Shown here: positions 35,607 to 45,003 of the stretch, one piece after another
How the letters are laid out: the number at the start of each line of letters is the position of its first letter
Numbering within the stretch: the first letter of the stretch is position 1
Source of the DNA: Pontibacter lucknowensis
GTDB taxonomy: Bacteria; Bacteroidota; Bacteroidia; Cytophagales; Hymenobacteraceae
Assembly (NCBI RefSeq): GCF_900156415.1
Contig: NZ_FTNM01000002.1
Location: 372,001-436,000, forward strand
DNA: 64,000 nt
Direction of reading: 5' to 3'
Notes under the pieces: generated by a model
Databases searched by the model: none
What the model saw: only the letters and a program-made list of their open reading frames with translations
What the model was told of the DNA's origin: nothing
Translations under genes and position numbers: made by a program

Positions 35607-38456
35607 CTATTTTACGGATGAGGTACCTACGGGGTTGCCGTTGGTATCCAGCTCCACTACGTCGTAGCTCAGCTTCTGCAGCTCAGGCAACACTGTTTTC
35701 TTGTCACCCACCACCACGATGTGCATTTTGTCGGCTGGCAGGTGCTTAGCTGCCAGGGCGTCGATCTCCTGCTTCGTGATGTTGTTCAGTATCTGCGTCT
35801 GCTTGCTTACGTAGTCCTTCTTCAGGTCGTAGCGCAGGATGCGGCCCAGGAAATTCGCCTTTTGTGCAGGCGTCTCGTACTGGCGGGCATCTGACTGACC
35901 GATGGAGTTCTTCATGAACTGAAGCTCTTCTTCAGTAATGCCTTTGGTTCTGTAATCGTTGATCTCTTTCATGAATTCAACTACAGAAGCGGCAGTGGCA
36001 TCGGCACGTACGCCAGCAGAGGCTGTGTAAGGACCAGCGAAGCGGCTACCACCGAAGCCTGAACGGGCACCGTAGGTATAGCCTTTATCTTCACGCAGGT
36101 TCAGGTTGATGCGGCTGTTGAAAGCACCACCCAATACAAAGTTCATCAATGATGTTCTGTAGTACTCACCGGTCGCGTCATAAGGCTGGGCCACGTAACC
36201 AATTCTGATCTCTGACTGTGCTGCGTCTGGCTTATCTACGAAGTAAATTTTAGTACCCGCAATTGCTGGAGCTTTCACATCAGCAGGAATGCTTACGTTT
36301 TTCTTCTTCCAGTTTTTAAGGAATCCCAGTTTGCTAACTATTTCCTTTTCGTTGATGTCGCCCACGATCACCAGCTCAGCTCCTGTAGGCGTGAAGTTGG
36401 CAGCGTAGAACTGCTTCACGTCGTCCAGCGTGATGCTGCTCACCGACTCCGTAGTTCCTGAAGTCGGGATAGCCATAATGTGGTTTTCGCCATAAAGCAG
36501 TTTGTTGTACACGCTGCTGGCGATGGCCGTCGGCTGCGTCGACTGGTTGGCTATACCTTCCAGCTGTTGCTTTTTCAGTCGCTCAAAGTCATCGGCTGCG
36601 AACTTAGGACGGAACAGGCGCTCTTCGAGCAGAACGAGTGTCTTGTCCAGGTTCTTCTTCAGCGACTGCACCGTTACATAGGTATCTTCTGTACCGGAGC
36701 CGATGCGGATAGAGCTACCCAGTTTATCGAGCTCGTTGGTGAATGCTTCTGACGTGTAGTTCTCAGTGTCCTCGTTCAACAGGGATGCCGTAAGTGAAGC
36801 TATACCTGCTTTTCCAGGATTGTTAGCTAACAAACGGTGTCCGCCAGGAATAGTCAGCTGCAACGTAACAGTTGGAATCTCATCAGACTTGGTGCCGATC
36901 ACTTTCATACCGTTCTTAAACTTCGAAGTATAGAAGTTCGGTACGCTCACAGCTTTTGCCTGACCCGCTAACGGGCGCTTGCTGCGGTCAAACGAGTCAA
37001 CTGCCTTGGTATAGCTCAGGCCGCTGTAATCCTGTGGCTGCGCTACCGACACATTGGTATCAACAGTATAGTTGTCAGCCTTAGCCACCATCTCCGGCTT
37101 GCCTTTTGGCACTACGCTCAGGATAACGGCGTGTTTGCCCTTGATGTACTGGTTGTACACACGCTTCACGTCGTCTTTGGTCAGCGCGTTGATGCGGCGG
37201 ATTTCTTCCTGCAGGTAGTTCGGGTTGTTGCGGAAGGTTTCGTAGGCTGCCAGCTGCGATACTTTGCCGCTCACACTTGCCATACGATTGATCAAGCTCG
37301 ACTCGGCAGAAGCCTTGTAGCGCTGAAGGTCTTCGTCGGTAACACCACGGGTTTCAAACTCAGCGATCGACTTGCGCAGGAGCTCCTCCATTTGTGCCAG
37401 TGTGCTGTTTGGATATGCCATGATGGTGATGCCAAATTCGCCAGCCAGCTCAGAAGTAGAGTTGAAGGCAGATGCCTGCATAGCTTTCTGCTCTTTTACA
37501 AAGTTTTTGTAGAAGATAGAGTTACGGCCCTGTCCCAGGATCTCAGCCAGTACGTCCAGTGCATGCTCGTCTTTGTGACCAGCCTCCGGCACCGGGTAGG
37601 TCATGCGCAGCATCGGGAAGCGGATGTTGTCTTCGTAAGAGATGTAGCGGTCAGCAGTAAGAGAGGCCAGCATTGGCTGCATGTCCTGTACGGCAGGGCC
37701 GGCAGGTATAGAGCCGAAGTATTTCTCCACCAGTTTTACCACATCAGCCGGGTTCACGTCGCCGCCCACTGTTACAGTGGCGTTGTTAGGTCCGTACCAG
37801 CGCAGGAAGAAGTTTTTCAGGTCGTCAACGTTCACACGGTTCAGGTCCTCGATGTAACCAATCGTAGTCCAGGAGTAAGGGTGACCATGCGGGTACAGGT
37901 GCTGCGATGTTTTCTCGTACACCAGGCCGTAAGGACGGTTATCGTAGTTCTGACCGCGCTCGTTCTTCACGGTTTCGCGCTGCACCTCAAACTTCTTCTG
38001 GGTTACAGCGTCGAGCAGGAAGCCCATGCGGTCAGCCTCCAGCCACAGAGCAGTCTCCAGCTGGTTGCTAGGCACAGTCTCAAAATAGTTGGTGCGGTCG
38101 CGGTTGGTAGTACCGTTCAGGGTACCGCCAGCATCTGACACGATTTTGAAGTGTTCTTCGTCGGCCACGTTGTCGGAGCCCTGGAACATCATGTGCTCAA
38201 AGAAGTGCGCGAAGCCTGATTTGCCTACCTCTTCGCGGGCAGAACCCACGTGATAGGTTACGTCCACATGCACCACCGGATCGGAATGATCTTCGTGTAC
38301 GATCAGGGTGAGGCCATTGGCCAGTTTGTACTTTTCGTAAGGTATAACCAGTTCATCGCTTTTCTTGGTTACCTTTTCCACGAGTTTTGTCTGCGCCTCG
38401 GCTGCACTGACCACACTGGCTGTGAGCACGATACTCAAACCGATTTTCTGAAGCAT
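35607..38456 (-). CDS. M16 (insulinase/pitrilysin) peptidase, two fused halves
   Basis: A 949-residue periplasmic peptidase with a signal peptide ending SAAEAQ. The first half carries the inverted zinc motif HFFEH at 84-88 and the downstream ligand Glu in the ETVKNERGQ region. The second half (from about 500, PNFYTSKFKNGMKVIGTKSDE) is the inactive M16 partner domain without HxxEH but with the YTYGARSGFGG substrate-binding segment. Together they form the clamshell in one chain. It likely degrades peptides or transit-type fragments. Single gene with its own terminator. Confidence 0.94.
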   Translation of the reverse strand: MLQKIGLSIVLTASVVSAAEAQTKLVEKVTKKSDELVIPYEKYKLANGLTLIVHEDHSDPVVHVDVTYHVGSAREEVGKSGFAHFFEHMMFQGSDNVADEEHFKIVSDAGGTLNGTTNRDRTNYFETVPSNQLETALWLEADRMGFLLDAVTQKKFEVQRETVKNERGQNYDNRPYGLVYEKTSQHLYPHGHPYSWTTIGYIEDLNRVNVDDLKNFFLRWYGPNNATVTVGGDVNPADVVKLVEKYFGSIPAGPAVQDMQPMLASLTADRYISYEDNIRFPMLRMTYPVPEAGHKDEHALDVLAEILGQGRNSIFYKNFVKEQKAMQASAFNSTSELAGEFGITIMAYPNSTLAQMEELLRKSIAEFETRGVTDEDLQRYKASAESSLINRMASVSGKVSQLAAYETFRNNPNYLQEEIRRINALTKDDVKRVYNQYIKGKHAVILSVVPKGKPEMVAKADNYTVDTNVSVAQPQDYSGLSYTKAVDSFDRSKRPLAGQAKAVSVPNFYTSKFKNGMKVIGTKSDEIPTVTLQLTIPGGHRLLANNPGKAGIASLTASLLNEDTENYTSEAFTNELDKLGSSIRIGSGTEDTYVTVQSLKKNLDKTLVLLEERLFRPKFAADDFERLKKQQLEGIANQSTQPTAIASSVYNKLLYGENHIMAIPTSGTTESVSSITLDDVKQFYAANFTPTGAELVIVGDINEKEIVSKLGFLKNWKKKNVSIPADVKAPAIAGTKIYFVDKPDAAQSEIRIGYVAQPYDATGEYYRTSLMNFVLGGAFNSRINLNLREDKGYTYGARSGFGGSRFAGPYTASAGVRADATAASVVEFMKEINDYRTKGITEEELQFMKNSIGQSDARQYETPAQKANFLGRILRYDLKKDYVSKQTQILNNITKQEIDALAAKHLPADKMHIVVVGDKKTVLPELQKLSYDVVELDTNGNPVGTSSVK

Positions 38457-38545
38457 ATTAGTCTTTTTAGGTGAACGATTGGTCTTGTGTTAGGACCAAT
38501 ATAACACATAAAGGTTTAATGCTATAGAAAAATATAGACGAACGC

Positions 38546-38956
38546 CTATTTTGTCTCGGCAAACACTTGTTTAGCGAACATAACAGACACGGCCAGCGTC
38601 AAAAGCGCGACTACCAGCATGGCCGTAGTGAGCAGGAAAGCCATACCTGCCGTTTGGGTAGAATTAGGCTCAGGGGCTTCCTGCACCATCTCGAGCAGAC
38701 GGATAAAATAGGTTCCGGATCGCCAGCCAAGCAGCAGCGTTAGCAGACCGGCCTCGGCTGTGCCCAGCAAAAAGCCCCAGCGCTGACGGCGGTTCAGAAA
38801 GTGCCCGGCAACCAGGGCCAGCAAACCACCGGCTATACCTGTGATAAGCGCAGTGCGGGCCTGCTCACCCGCCACATCAACGGCTACGGCGCCACAGCCC
38901 AGCATGAACACGCCAAAGAAGGCGTAGAGGTAGGAGATCTGTTTATGTATGGTCAT
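38546..38956 (-). CDS. Small four-helix membrane protein
   Basis: From the ATG at 38956 the protein has 136 residues: MTIHKQISYLYAFFGVFML, then three more hydrophobic segments, ending KQVFAETK. A longer frame to 39052 adds 32 residues with no membrane logic. I recognise no family; the size resembles small DoxX/TMEM14-like membrane proteins, and a TMEM14-type pattern (YAFFGVFMLGCG, TALITGIAGGLLALVAGHFL) is possible. Function unknown. Confidence 0.62.
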   Translation of the reverse strand: MTIHKQISYLYAFFGVFMLGCGAVAVDVAGEQARTALITGIAGGLLALVAGHFLNRRQRWGFLLGTAEAGLLTLLLGWRSGTYFIRLLEMVQEAPEPNSTQTAGMAFLLTTAMLVVALLTLAVSVMFAKQVFAETK

Positions 38957-39066
38957 GGGTATATCTTTATCGTGGGGCAAATATAAGGGTAAATGTTGAG
39001 GAGGTATAAGCAAAAGCGGGTGCACGATCTTTGGGGCGAATAACTTTTGCACAAGATTGAAGTATT

Positions 39067-40164
39067 ATGGGCAGGAGGCGCCTAATGCCTCAGCAGATGA
39101 CGAAGAAAGAACTACATAATTTATATAAAGATCCTGCCCTCTCGGCCGAGTGGGCGGGGTTAATCTATACCTCTGACGAAAAGCCGGGCATCACCCGCAA
39201 AAAAGCCGGTACCGGTTTCTATTACCTCAACAACAAGGGAGATAAAGTAACAGATGAAAAGGCGCTCGAACGAATCAAAAAACTGGTGATACCGCCCGCC
39301 TGGACCGAAGTATGGATTGCTAAATCAGCCCGTGGTCATTTGCAGGCTACGGGTAGGGACGACAAAGGGCGCAAGCAGTATATTTATCACCCTGAGTGGC
39401 AAAAAGCCCGCAACCTGACCAAGTTCGGCCGCATGATCACATTCGGAAAGTCGCTGCCCGCCCTGCGCGAACAGGTACAGCAGGACATCCAGTCCCGCAA
39501 GCTGGACAAGCGCAAGGTGACGGCCCTGGTGGTGTCGATCATGGATAATGCGCTGATTCGGATCGGGAACCGGGCCTACGCTAAGTCAAATAAGTCCTAT
39601 GGCCTTACCACACTGCGCGACCGTCACGTGACCTTTAATGGCAGCACCGTCACCTTTTCGTTTGTAGGCAAGAAGGGGGTGGAGCAGAAGATCGACCTTA
39701 AGGATCGCCGACTGGCGCAATTAGTCAAAAAGTGTAAGGACATTCCGGGCTACGACCTGTTTCAGTATTACGACGAAGACGGGGAGCGGCAGACACTTGA
39801 GTCCGGCGACGTGAACGAATACCTGCGGGATGTGACCGCTCATGATTTTACGGCAAAGGATTTCAGGACCTGGGGCGGCACTGTGCGCATGGTGGAGTGC
39901 CTGGAGCGGGTAATCGACGATAACCCGGAGATCGATAAGGAGAAAGGTATAAAAGAGGCAGTGAAAGAAGTGGCGAAGGGCTTGGGAAATACACCAACTG
40001 TTTGCAGCAAATACTATATCCACCCGGAGGTAGTAAATCTATTCCGGGAGGACAAACTGCTGGGCTTCCTCAAAAAGCACGACCCCACCAAGTCAAAAAA
40101 CAAACACCTCAGCAGCATGGAAACATTCGTGCTGAAGATGCTGGAGAAAAGTTTGAAAGTTTAG
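39067..40164 (+). CDS. DNA topoisomerase IB (poxvirus-type)
   Basis: A 365-residue type IB topoisomerase that relaxes supercoils through a 3'-phosphotyrosine. The N-terminal DNA-binding region holds KGDKVTDEKALERIKKLVIPPAWTEVWI. The catalytic domain has ALIRIGNRAYAKSNKSYGLTTLRDRHV, a Lys loop in FVGKKGVEQKIDL, the DFTAKDFRTWGGTV block and the Tyr in VCSKYYIHPEVV. The C-terminal tail is Lys-rich. Its last four codons run into a period-8 array, so the array shapes the final residues KSLKV. Confidence 0.93.
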   Translation: MGRRRLMPQQMTKKELHNLYKDPALSAEWAGLIYTSDEKPGITRKKAGTGFYYLNNKGDKVTDEKALERIKKLVIPPAWTEVWIAKSARGHLQATGRDDKGRKQYIYHPEWQKARNLTKFGRMITFGKSLPALREQVQQDIQSRKLDKRKVTALVVSIMDNALIRIGNRAYAKSNKSYGLTTLRDRHVTFNGSTVTFSFVGKKGVEQKIDLKDRRLAQLVKKCKDIPGYDLFQYYDEDGERQTLESGDVNEYLRDVTAHDFTAKDFRTWGGTVRMVECLERVIDDNPEIDKEKGIKEAVKEVAKGLGNTPTVCSKYYIHPEVVNLFREDKLLGFLKKHDPTKSKNKHLSSMETFVLKMLEKSLKV

Positions 40165-40203
40165 AAGTTTGAGAGTTTAAGAGTTGGGGAATTTAGTTTG
40201 AGG
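40150..40203. repeat. Period-8 array overlapping the topoisomerase IB stop
   Basis: AGTTTGAAAGTTTAGAAGTT and further units with 8-base spacing begin inside the last codons and run past the stop at 40162-40164. The inverted partner is at 40376-40406. Confidence 0.7.
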
Positions 40204-40253
40204 AGACATCTTTTAGCCCAGTTCTGCTGATTTTATTGGTAATAGACCTTAAA

Positions 40254-40317
40254 GGAGAAATCTGAATTTTTAACACAAAGGTAAAGCTTCAGATTTCTCC
40301 CTTTGGTCGAAATGACA
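40254..40317. repeat. REP-like inverted repeat
   Basis: GGAGAAATCTGAA at 40254-40266 and TTCAGATTTCTCC at 40288-40300 pair perfectly, followed by CTTTGGTCGAAATGACA. From memory, the GATTTCTCCCTTTGGTCGAAATGACA type is a widespread intergenic repeat in Bacteroidota. Confidence 0.6.
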
Positions 40318-40375
40318 CGGAAATGCTTTAGTTTATACCATTGGATGATTGTATGTTATAATAGGTCTATACCTC

Positions 40376-40406
40376 TAAACTCTCAAACTCCTCAACTCCT
40401 AAACTT
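40376..40406. repeat. Period-8 array after the kinase-like lipoprotein stop
   Basis: AACTCTCA AACTCCTC and following units in 8-base steps, touching the stop of the minus-strand gene. Inverted relative to the array at 40150. Confidence 0.7.
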
Positions 40407-42007
40407 CAGTTGCCTTCCCGGTCGTATGCGTGCACTCTCACATCGCGGGTGGTGCGGTCTTTAGCCTCAGTGCCGAATTCGATTTCGTTGCCGCGTTCGG
40501 TGTCGTAGATGTGGGTCATTTTACGCCAACCTTTTACAGACGATCTGTCCGTGATTTCATCTTCTCCTAGTCCCCCATATACATCTACCAGTATACCTTC
40601 TGCTACGTCGCCTTCCAACAGGAATTCATCATCTCCGCTAAGACCGTGCAGCGTGATCTTTTCAGTCTCTTTTCTGAAGAAAATGCGTTGGTACAGCACC
40701 TTCTCAGGTATACCGTTTTGGGTAGGACGAATTAAGATGACTTCAGTGCGATCATCGTCCAGTCGTTTAACTATAAATTTATCGCGCTGGTCGGTACCGG
40801 CGATGGTCACATGCCTGGCCAGGATTCCGTACATTTCTTCGGCTACCTCCAGTAATTGGTTGCGCCGGTTTTTCAGGCTCTGGATAGAGCTTTCTCCCCT
40901 GAGGGCGAAAATGGGGGGAGGCAGGTTTCTGACTGCTTTTTCGATGGTTTGATCTGTGAGCCTGCGCTTTAAATCCTCTGCTATTGCCACCCAATCCGTG
41001 CGGGTAAGTTCATGCAGCAGGCGCTCGTCTATAAACTGAGCATTGATCATCAGGGCTTTCACATCTTTGATTTTGGGTCCGAAGGAGTTGAACTTGCGGG
41101 CCATCAGTTTGCTGGTGGCGATGAAAGGTATAATCCCGTCGTTCATTTTCAGGAATACCTGATCCCGGTCTTTGGGAATGGGTTTATACCTGATATCCTT
41201 TGGTCCTTCCTGATAAGCCGCCCAATCCCATTGTCCCTTGTGGCGGTCCCAGTCACCGACCAGCACATCCAGCAGTCGGGCGCGGGCAAAGGCCTTCTGG
41301 TCGAAGTGGTGTGTGTTGGTTTCATAGCGGTTGCGCAGGGCATCATCTGAGCCTTCAAAACCTGCTACGTCTCCGAACATACCCAGCGTGTCGGCTATAC
41401 CCTCAAACTTCTCTTCGAGCATGAATACCTTACCCTGCACCGCCCCGGCATGTTCTCCAAACAAAGTATCGTTGGTAGGTACATAGTAGAGGGTTGGAGA
41501 GGTATGGTAGATCCCGGCGGCTTTGGCTAAGTCAGGTATGATCAGGGCACCATAGGGAGTGGCAGAGGAGGTTTGATCGCGCAGTATATTGGTGACAAAG
41601 GTGGGACGCCAGAATTTGGCCAGCACCAGCACCGGGTCTTTGTCGATGGAGCGGAAAGCGTAGATGCGACCGAGGCTGTCCTGAAGGTGAAAGCTGCTGG
41701 TCTGGTAGCCGCCCCCTTTTTTAATGACCTCCATCCCGCCGTTAACGCGTGACAGATCGAACACGGGAAGTTTTACAGGAGTAGTCCAGCTGTCGCGATG
41801 GTGACGGCCCCAGAAGAGGCGATGCAGCCAGCCGCGTTCGTAATGGCGACCAGCCACGACCCATACGCTGTCAGTGCCAGCCGGGGGCAGATCATGCTCT
41901 CCCGGCTGCACCAAAGCGTCTTGCTGGTAAAAATCATTGTCGGCGCAACTGCTCAATAATAGAGTGAGAAGCAGCAGAAGCGCCGTTTTAAGGTATAGGT
42001 GCTGCAT
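40406..42007 (-). CDS. Lipoprotein with a kinase-like (GDWDRH) core
   Basis: A 533-residue lipoprotein (lipobox LLLSSC, Cys 21). Residues about 120-290 have a pattern recalling CotH/Fam20-type kinases: LVLAKFWRP and GKVFMLEEKFEG before GDWDRHKGQWDW at 251-256 on, then YKPIPKDRDQVF at 278-283, where Asp residues could bind metal. In Bacteroidota the same region is usually found inside much longer proteins with an N-terminal phosphoesterase and C-terminal beta-barrel; both are missing here. The stop is followed at once by a period-8 array, so it may be a shortened form. The kinase idea is inference; the biochemical role is unknown. Confidence 0.62.
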   Translation of the reverse strand: MQHLYLKTALLLLLTLLLSSCADNDFYQQDALVQPGEHDLPPAGTDSVWVVAGRHYERGWLHRLFWGRHHRDSWTTPVKLPVFDLSRVNGGMEVIKKGGGYQTSSFHLQDSLGRIYAFRSIDKDPVLVLAKFWRPTFVTNILRDQTSSATPYGALIIPDLAKAAGIYHTSPTLYYVPTNDTLFGEHAGAVQGKVFMLEEKFEGIADTLGMFGDVAGFEGSDDALRNRYETNTHHFDQKAFARARLLDVLVGDWDRHKGQWDWAAYQEGPKDIRYKPIPKDRDQVFLKMNDGIIPFIATSKLMARKFNSFGPKIKDVKALMINAQFIDERLLHELTRTDWVAIAEDLKRRLTDQTIEKAVRNLPPPIFALRGESSIQSLKNRRNQLLEVAEEMYGILARHVTIAGTDQRDKFIVKRLDDDRTEVILIRPTQNGIPEKVLYQRIFFRKETEKITLHGLSGDDEFLLEGDVAEGILVDVYGGLGEDEITDRSSVKGWRKMTHIYDTERGNEIEFGTEAKDRTTRDVRVHAYDREGN

Positions 42008-42054
42008 AAAGTATAGATACCATACTTAAACGCAGCACCGTTACAAGGTTTTCG

Positions 42055-43704
42055 CTATTTTCGTTTTTGTATGTAGTAGCCGATCAGACCGGCGGTGGAG
42101 CTGTCGTGCTCAGCCTCCTTGTTGCCCAGTATTTCCTCTTCAATCGTACCAGCCAGTTGCTTGCCCAGTTCCACACCCCACTGATCGAAGCTGTACAAGT
42201 TCCAGATCACCCCCTGCACAAAGGTCTTGTGCTCGTACATGGCAATCAGGCTGCCTAGGGCATGTGGCGTGAGCAGGTCGAACATAATGGAAGTAGAAGG
42301 TTTGTTACCTTCGAATACCTTATGCGATACCAGCTGCTCCAGCTCTTCACCGGCCATCCCTTTCTTTTCCAGCTCAGCCCGCACCTCTTCTTCGGTTTTA
42401 CCTTTCATGAGGGCCTCCGTCTGGGCGAAGAAGTTAGAAAGCAGCATGGGGTGGTGCTCACCGATCGGGTTGTGGCTGTTCACCGGAGCCAGGAAATCAG
42501 AAGGTATAAGCACTGTGCCCTGGTGGATAAGCTGGAAGAAAGAGTGCTGCCCGTTGGTACCGGCCGCTCCCCAGATCACCGGCTGCGTCTGGAAGTTCAC
42601 AAACTCGCCGTTGCGCATAGCCGTCTTGCCGTTGCTTTCCATCTGCAGTTGCTGCAGGTACTCCGGCAACAGGCGCAGGTACTGGTCGTAAGGCAGCACG
42701 GCATGCGACTGCGCCTCAAAGAAGTTGGTGTACCAGATGCTCAACAGGGCCATCAGCACCGGTATGTTCTGGCGCATCAGCGTATTTTTCAGGTGCTTGT
42801 CCATGGCCTCGGCGCCACGGAGCAGTTCCTCAAACCGGTCATATCCCAGGGCGCAGGCTACTGACAAACCAATGGCTGACCAAAGCGAGAAACGGCCGCC
42901 CACCCAATCCCAGAAGCGGAAGGTATTTTCAGGTGCAATTCCGAACTTAGAAACCGCCTCCGTGTTGGTAGAAAGGGCCACAAAGTGCTTACTCACATGC
43001 GCCTCGTCCTTGGCAGTTTCCAAAAACCAACTGCGGGCCGTGTGGGCATTGGCAATGGTTTCTTTTGTCGTAAACGTTTTGGAAGCGATGATAAAAAGCG
43101 TCGTCTCCGGATCAACTTTGCGCAGCACTTCTGCGGCGTCGGTGCCGTCCACATTGGAGATAAAGTGCACCTCGATATCAGGCTTCTGGTACTTCTTCAG
43201 CGCCTCTGTCACCATCTGCGGACCCAAGTGAGAACCGCCTATACCTATGTTCACTACATGCCTCACTTTTTTGCCCGTAAAGCCCGTCCACTCGCCGCTA
43301 TGCAGGCGGTCGCAGAAGTCCTTCATCTGGCGCTGCACATCCCGCACTTCCTCCAGCACATTTTCACCTTCTACCAGCAGCTCCTGATCCGTGAAATTGC
43401 GCAGGGCGGTATGCAGCACAGCGCGTCCTTCTGTGGCGTTGATCCTCTCGCCGCGCAGCATGCTCTCGATGGCGGCAGGAACCTTCGTTTCCTCGGCCAG
43501 TTGGATCAGCAGATCCAATGTCTCTTCGGTGATGCGGTTTTTGGAGAAGTCGTACAGTGTGCCGTCCACTTCAAAGGAAAACTTTTCGAAGCGCTGCGGA
43601 TCAGCTTTAAACAGATCGCGCAGGTGCTGATCTTTTAGCTGGGCGAAGTGATCTTCCAGTTTTTTCCAGGCATCGGTCGTGGTCGGGTTGTCGGTGTGTA
43701 GCAT
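42055..43704 (-). CDS. pgi: Glucose-6-phosphate isomerase
   Basis: Interconverts glucose 6-phosphate and fructose 6-phosphate. The 549-residue protein has the family signatures [14 protein letters not shown] and [14 protein letters not shown], the substrate region [15 protein letters not shown], and [16 protein letters not shown] with the catalytic His. Near the C-terminus [13 protein letters not shown] ends with the ring-opening Lys. It is on the opposite strand from the glycosidic-phosphorylase cluster that begins at 43931, but the pathway is adjacent: beta-glucose 1-phosphate becomes glucose 6-phosphate by the mutase at 44226, then fructose 6-phosphate here. Confidence 0.97.
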   Translation of the reverse strand: MLHTDNPTTTDAWKKLEDHFAQLKDQHLRDLFKADPQRFEKFSFEVDGTLYDFSKNRITEETLDLLIQLAEETKVPAAIESMLRGERINATEGRAVLHTALRNFTDQELLVEGENVLEEVRDVQRQMKDFCDRLHSGEWTGFTGKKVRHVVNIGIGGSHLGPQMVTEALKKYQKPDIEVHFISNVDGTDAAEVLRKVDPETTLFIIASKTFTTKETIANAHTARSWFLETAKDEAHVSKHFVALSTNTEAVSKFGIAPENTFRFWDWVGGRFSLWSAIGLSVACALGYDRFEELLRGAEAMDKHLKNTLMRQNIPVLMALLSIWYTNFFEAQSHAVLPYDQYLRLLPEYLQQLQMESNGKTAMRNGEFVNFQTQPVIWGAAGTNGQHSFFQLIHQGTVLIPSDFLAPVNSHNPIGEHHPMLLSNFFAQTEALMKGKTEEEVRAELEKKGMAGEELEQLVSHKVFEGNKPSTSIMFDLLTPHALGSLIAMYEHKTFVQGVIWNLYSFDQWGVELGKQLAGTIEEEILGNKEAEHDSSTAGLIGYYIQKRK

Positions 43705-43930
43705 GTTTTATTTTGTATGATGGTTACGGCTGAAACTACTCTGAAAGCTCCTGCAAGGTTGTTTGAATGAGCAGGATTTAAGGCTTAAAGATACAGTATT
43801 TTGGAAGCCGGGCTCGCAATCGGCATCATTTAACTTGTAGCTGCGTAGGTTTAAGATTGAAAAGTCTGATGCGAGGCTTTACAGTTTACGCACCAGGTTT
43901 ATCTGAATTACACATTTTAACTTACAGATT

Positions 43931-44116
43931 ATGAAAGAGGAAAAGGATCAACCCACTGATAAAAATTCTCCTAAAGCAAAGATACTGCGCGAGGATGACG
44001 GGAAAAGGACACCGCCTACCCATGCGAAATATGTAACCGGCGGACAGCATCTCTCAACCCGGCCGGAGCAGGGCCCTGACGTACCACCACATGAGCGCAC
44101 AGAAGGTATTCCGTAG
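43931..44116 (+). CDS. Small hydrophilic hypothetical protein
   Basis: A 61-residue, charged, proline-rich peptide with no hydrophobic segment (KEEKDQPTDKNSPKAKILRE, then PPTHAKYVTGGQHLSTRPEQG). It looks intrinsically disordered. I recognise no family. It lies 109 bases before the mutase gene. Modest confidence that it is translated. Confidence 0.45.
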   Translation: MKEEKDQPTDKNSPKAKILREDDGKRTPPTHAKYVTGGQHLSTRPEQGPDVPPHERTEGIP

Positions 44117-44225
44117 GGATAAATAATCCGCTTGAACTGAATGACTTCAGCTTGCAGTTGAGCCATTCAGTTCGGGCAGCTTATCACTTCCCTGGTATTC
44201 TTTCTTTTAAACTAACCAACGAACT

Positions 44226-44972
44226 ATGAGTACCCTCCAGCAATTACTTCAGGACAAAAATATAAAAGCGCTGATTTTGGATCTCGATGGTGTCATTACA
44301 CAAACAGCCCGGGTACATGCCCAGGCCTGGAAACGGATGTTTGATTCGTACCTGAAACAAAGAGGCGAGAAAGAAGGAAAGCGCTACGAACCACTCGATA
44401 TTGAAACCGACTACAGGGAACACATTGATGGCATCCCGCGCTACGATGGGGTGCGCAATTTTCTGACCTCCCGCGGTATTACTTTGCCGGAGGGCACACC
44501 AGAAGACGAAGAAGGCGATGAGACGATTGGAGGACTCGGGAATCTGAAAAACATGTACTTTCAGGAATTGCTGAAGCAGGAAGGCGTGGATGTATACGAA
44601 GACACCATTGCCTGGCTGAAGCGACAGAAGCAACACGGCATGCGGACGGCTGTGATATCGGCGAGTAAAAACTGTGTGGATGTGCTGCATGCCGCAGGTA
44701 TAGAGCGGCTTTTTGAAGAGCATGTGGATGGACTGCAGTCTGCTGAACTGGGACTGAAAGGCAAACCGGCGCCCGACATCTTTTTAGAGGCAGCCCGCCG
44801 GCTAGGTATAGCGCCCGGGGAGGCGGCTGTGTTTGAAGACGCACGCAAAGGCGTAAAGGCTGGCAAAGCCGGTGGTTTTGCGCTGGTGGTAGGGATAGAC
44901 CGTCACCACGATGCTGAAGGCCTGCAGGCAAATGGCGCTGATATTGTCATCAAAGAATTTCCCAAGGTATAA
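44226..44972 (+). CDS. Beta-phosphoglucomutase-family HAD hydrolase
   Basis: A 248-residue HAD enzyme. The nucleophile motif is LILDLDGVITQTARVHAQAW (Asp19, Asp21), with a helical cap at about 30-120. Motif II is AVISASKNC, and AVFEDARKGVKAGKAGG supplies the metal-binding acid. The insert-type cap and the GRYDGVRN-like segment (IPRYDGVRNFLTS) match beta-phosphoglucomutase, which turns beta-glucose 1-phosphate into glucose 6-phosphate. That is exactly the product of the GH65 phosphorylase two genes downstream. The trehalose-phosphatase gene follows 31 bases later. Confidence 0.88.
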   Translation: MSTLQQLLQDKNIKALILDLDGVITQTARVHAQAWKRMFDSYLKQRGEKEGKRYEPLDIETDYREHIDGIPRYDGVRNFLTSRGITLPEGTPEDEEGDETIGGLGNLKNMYFQELLKQEGVDVYEDTIAWLKRQKQHGMRTAVISASKNCVDVLHAAGIERLFEEHVDGLQSAELGLKGKPAPDIFLEAARRLGIAPGEAAVFEDARKGVKAGKAGGFALVVGIDRHHDAEGLQANGADIVIKEFPKV

Positions 44973-45003
44973 ACCGCTTTTTCGATATCCCTAATCCAAC
45001 ACT

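Noticed and set aside
37131-38138. 335-codon plus-strand ORF opposite the M16 peptidase
   Set aside because: Antisense to strongly conserved M16 sequence including the zinc motif; low-quality translation.
43705-43930. RNA gene or riboswitch in the gap between pgi and the mutase cluster
   Set aside because: No stable structure or conserved motif could be recognised by eye.
44133-44175. Inverted repeat GAACTGAATG/CATTCAGTTC after the 61-codon gene
   Set aside because: Short stem with a loop of about 20 bases and no T-run; too weak to call a terminator.
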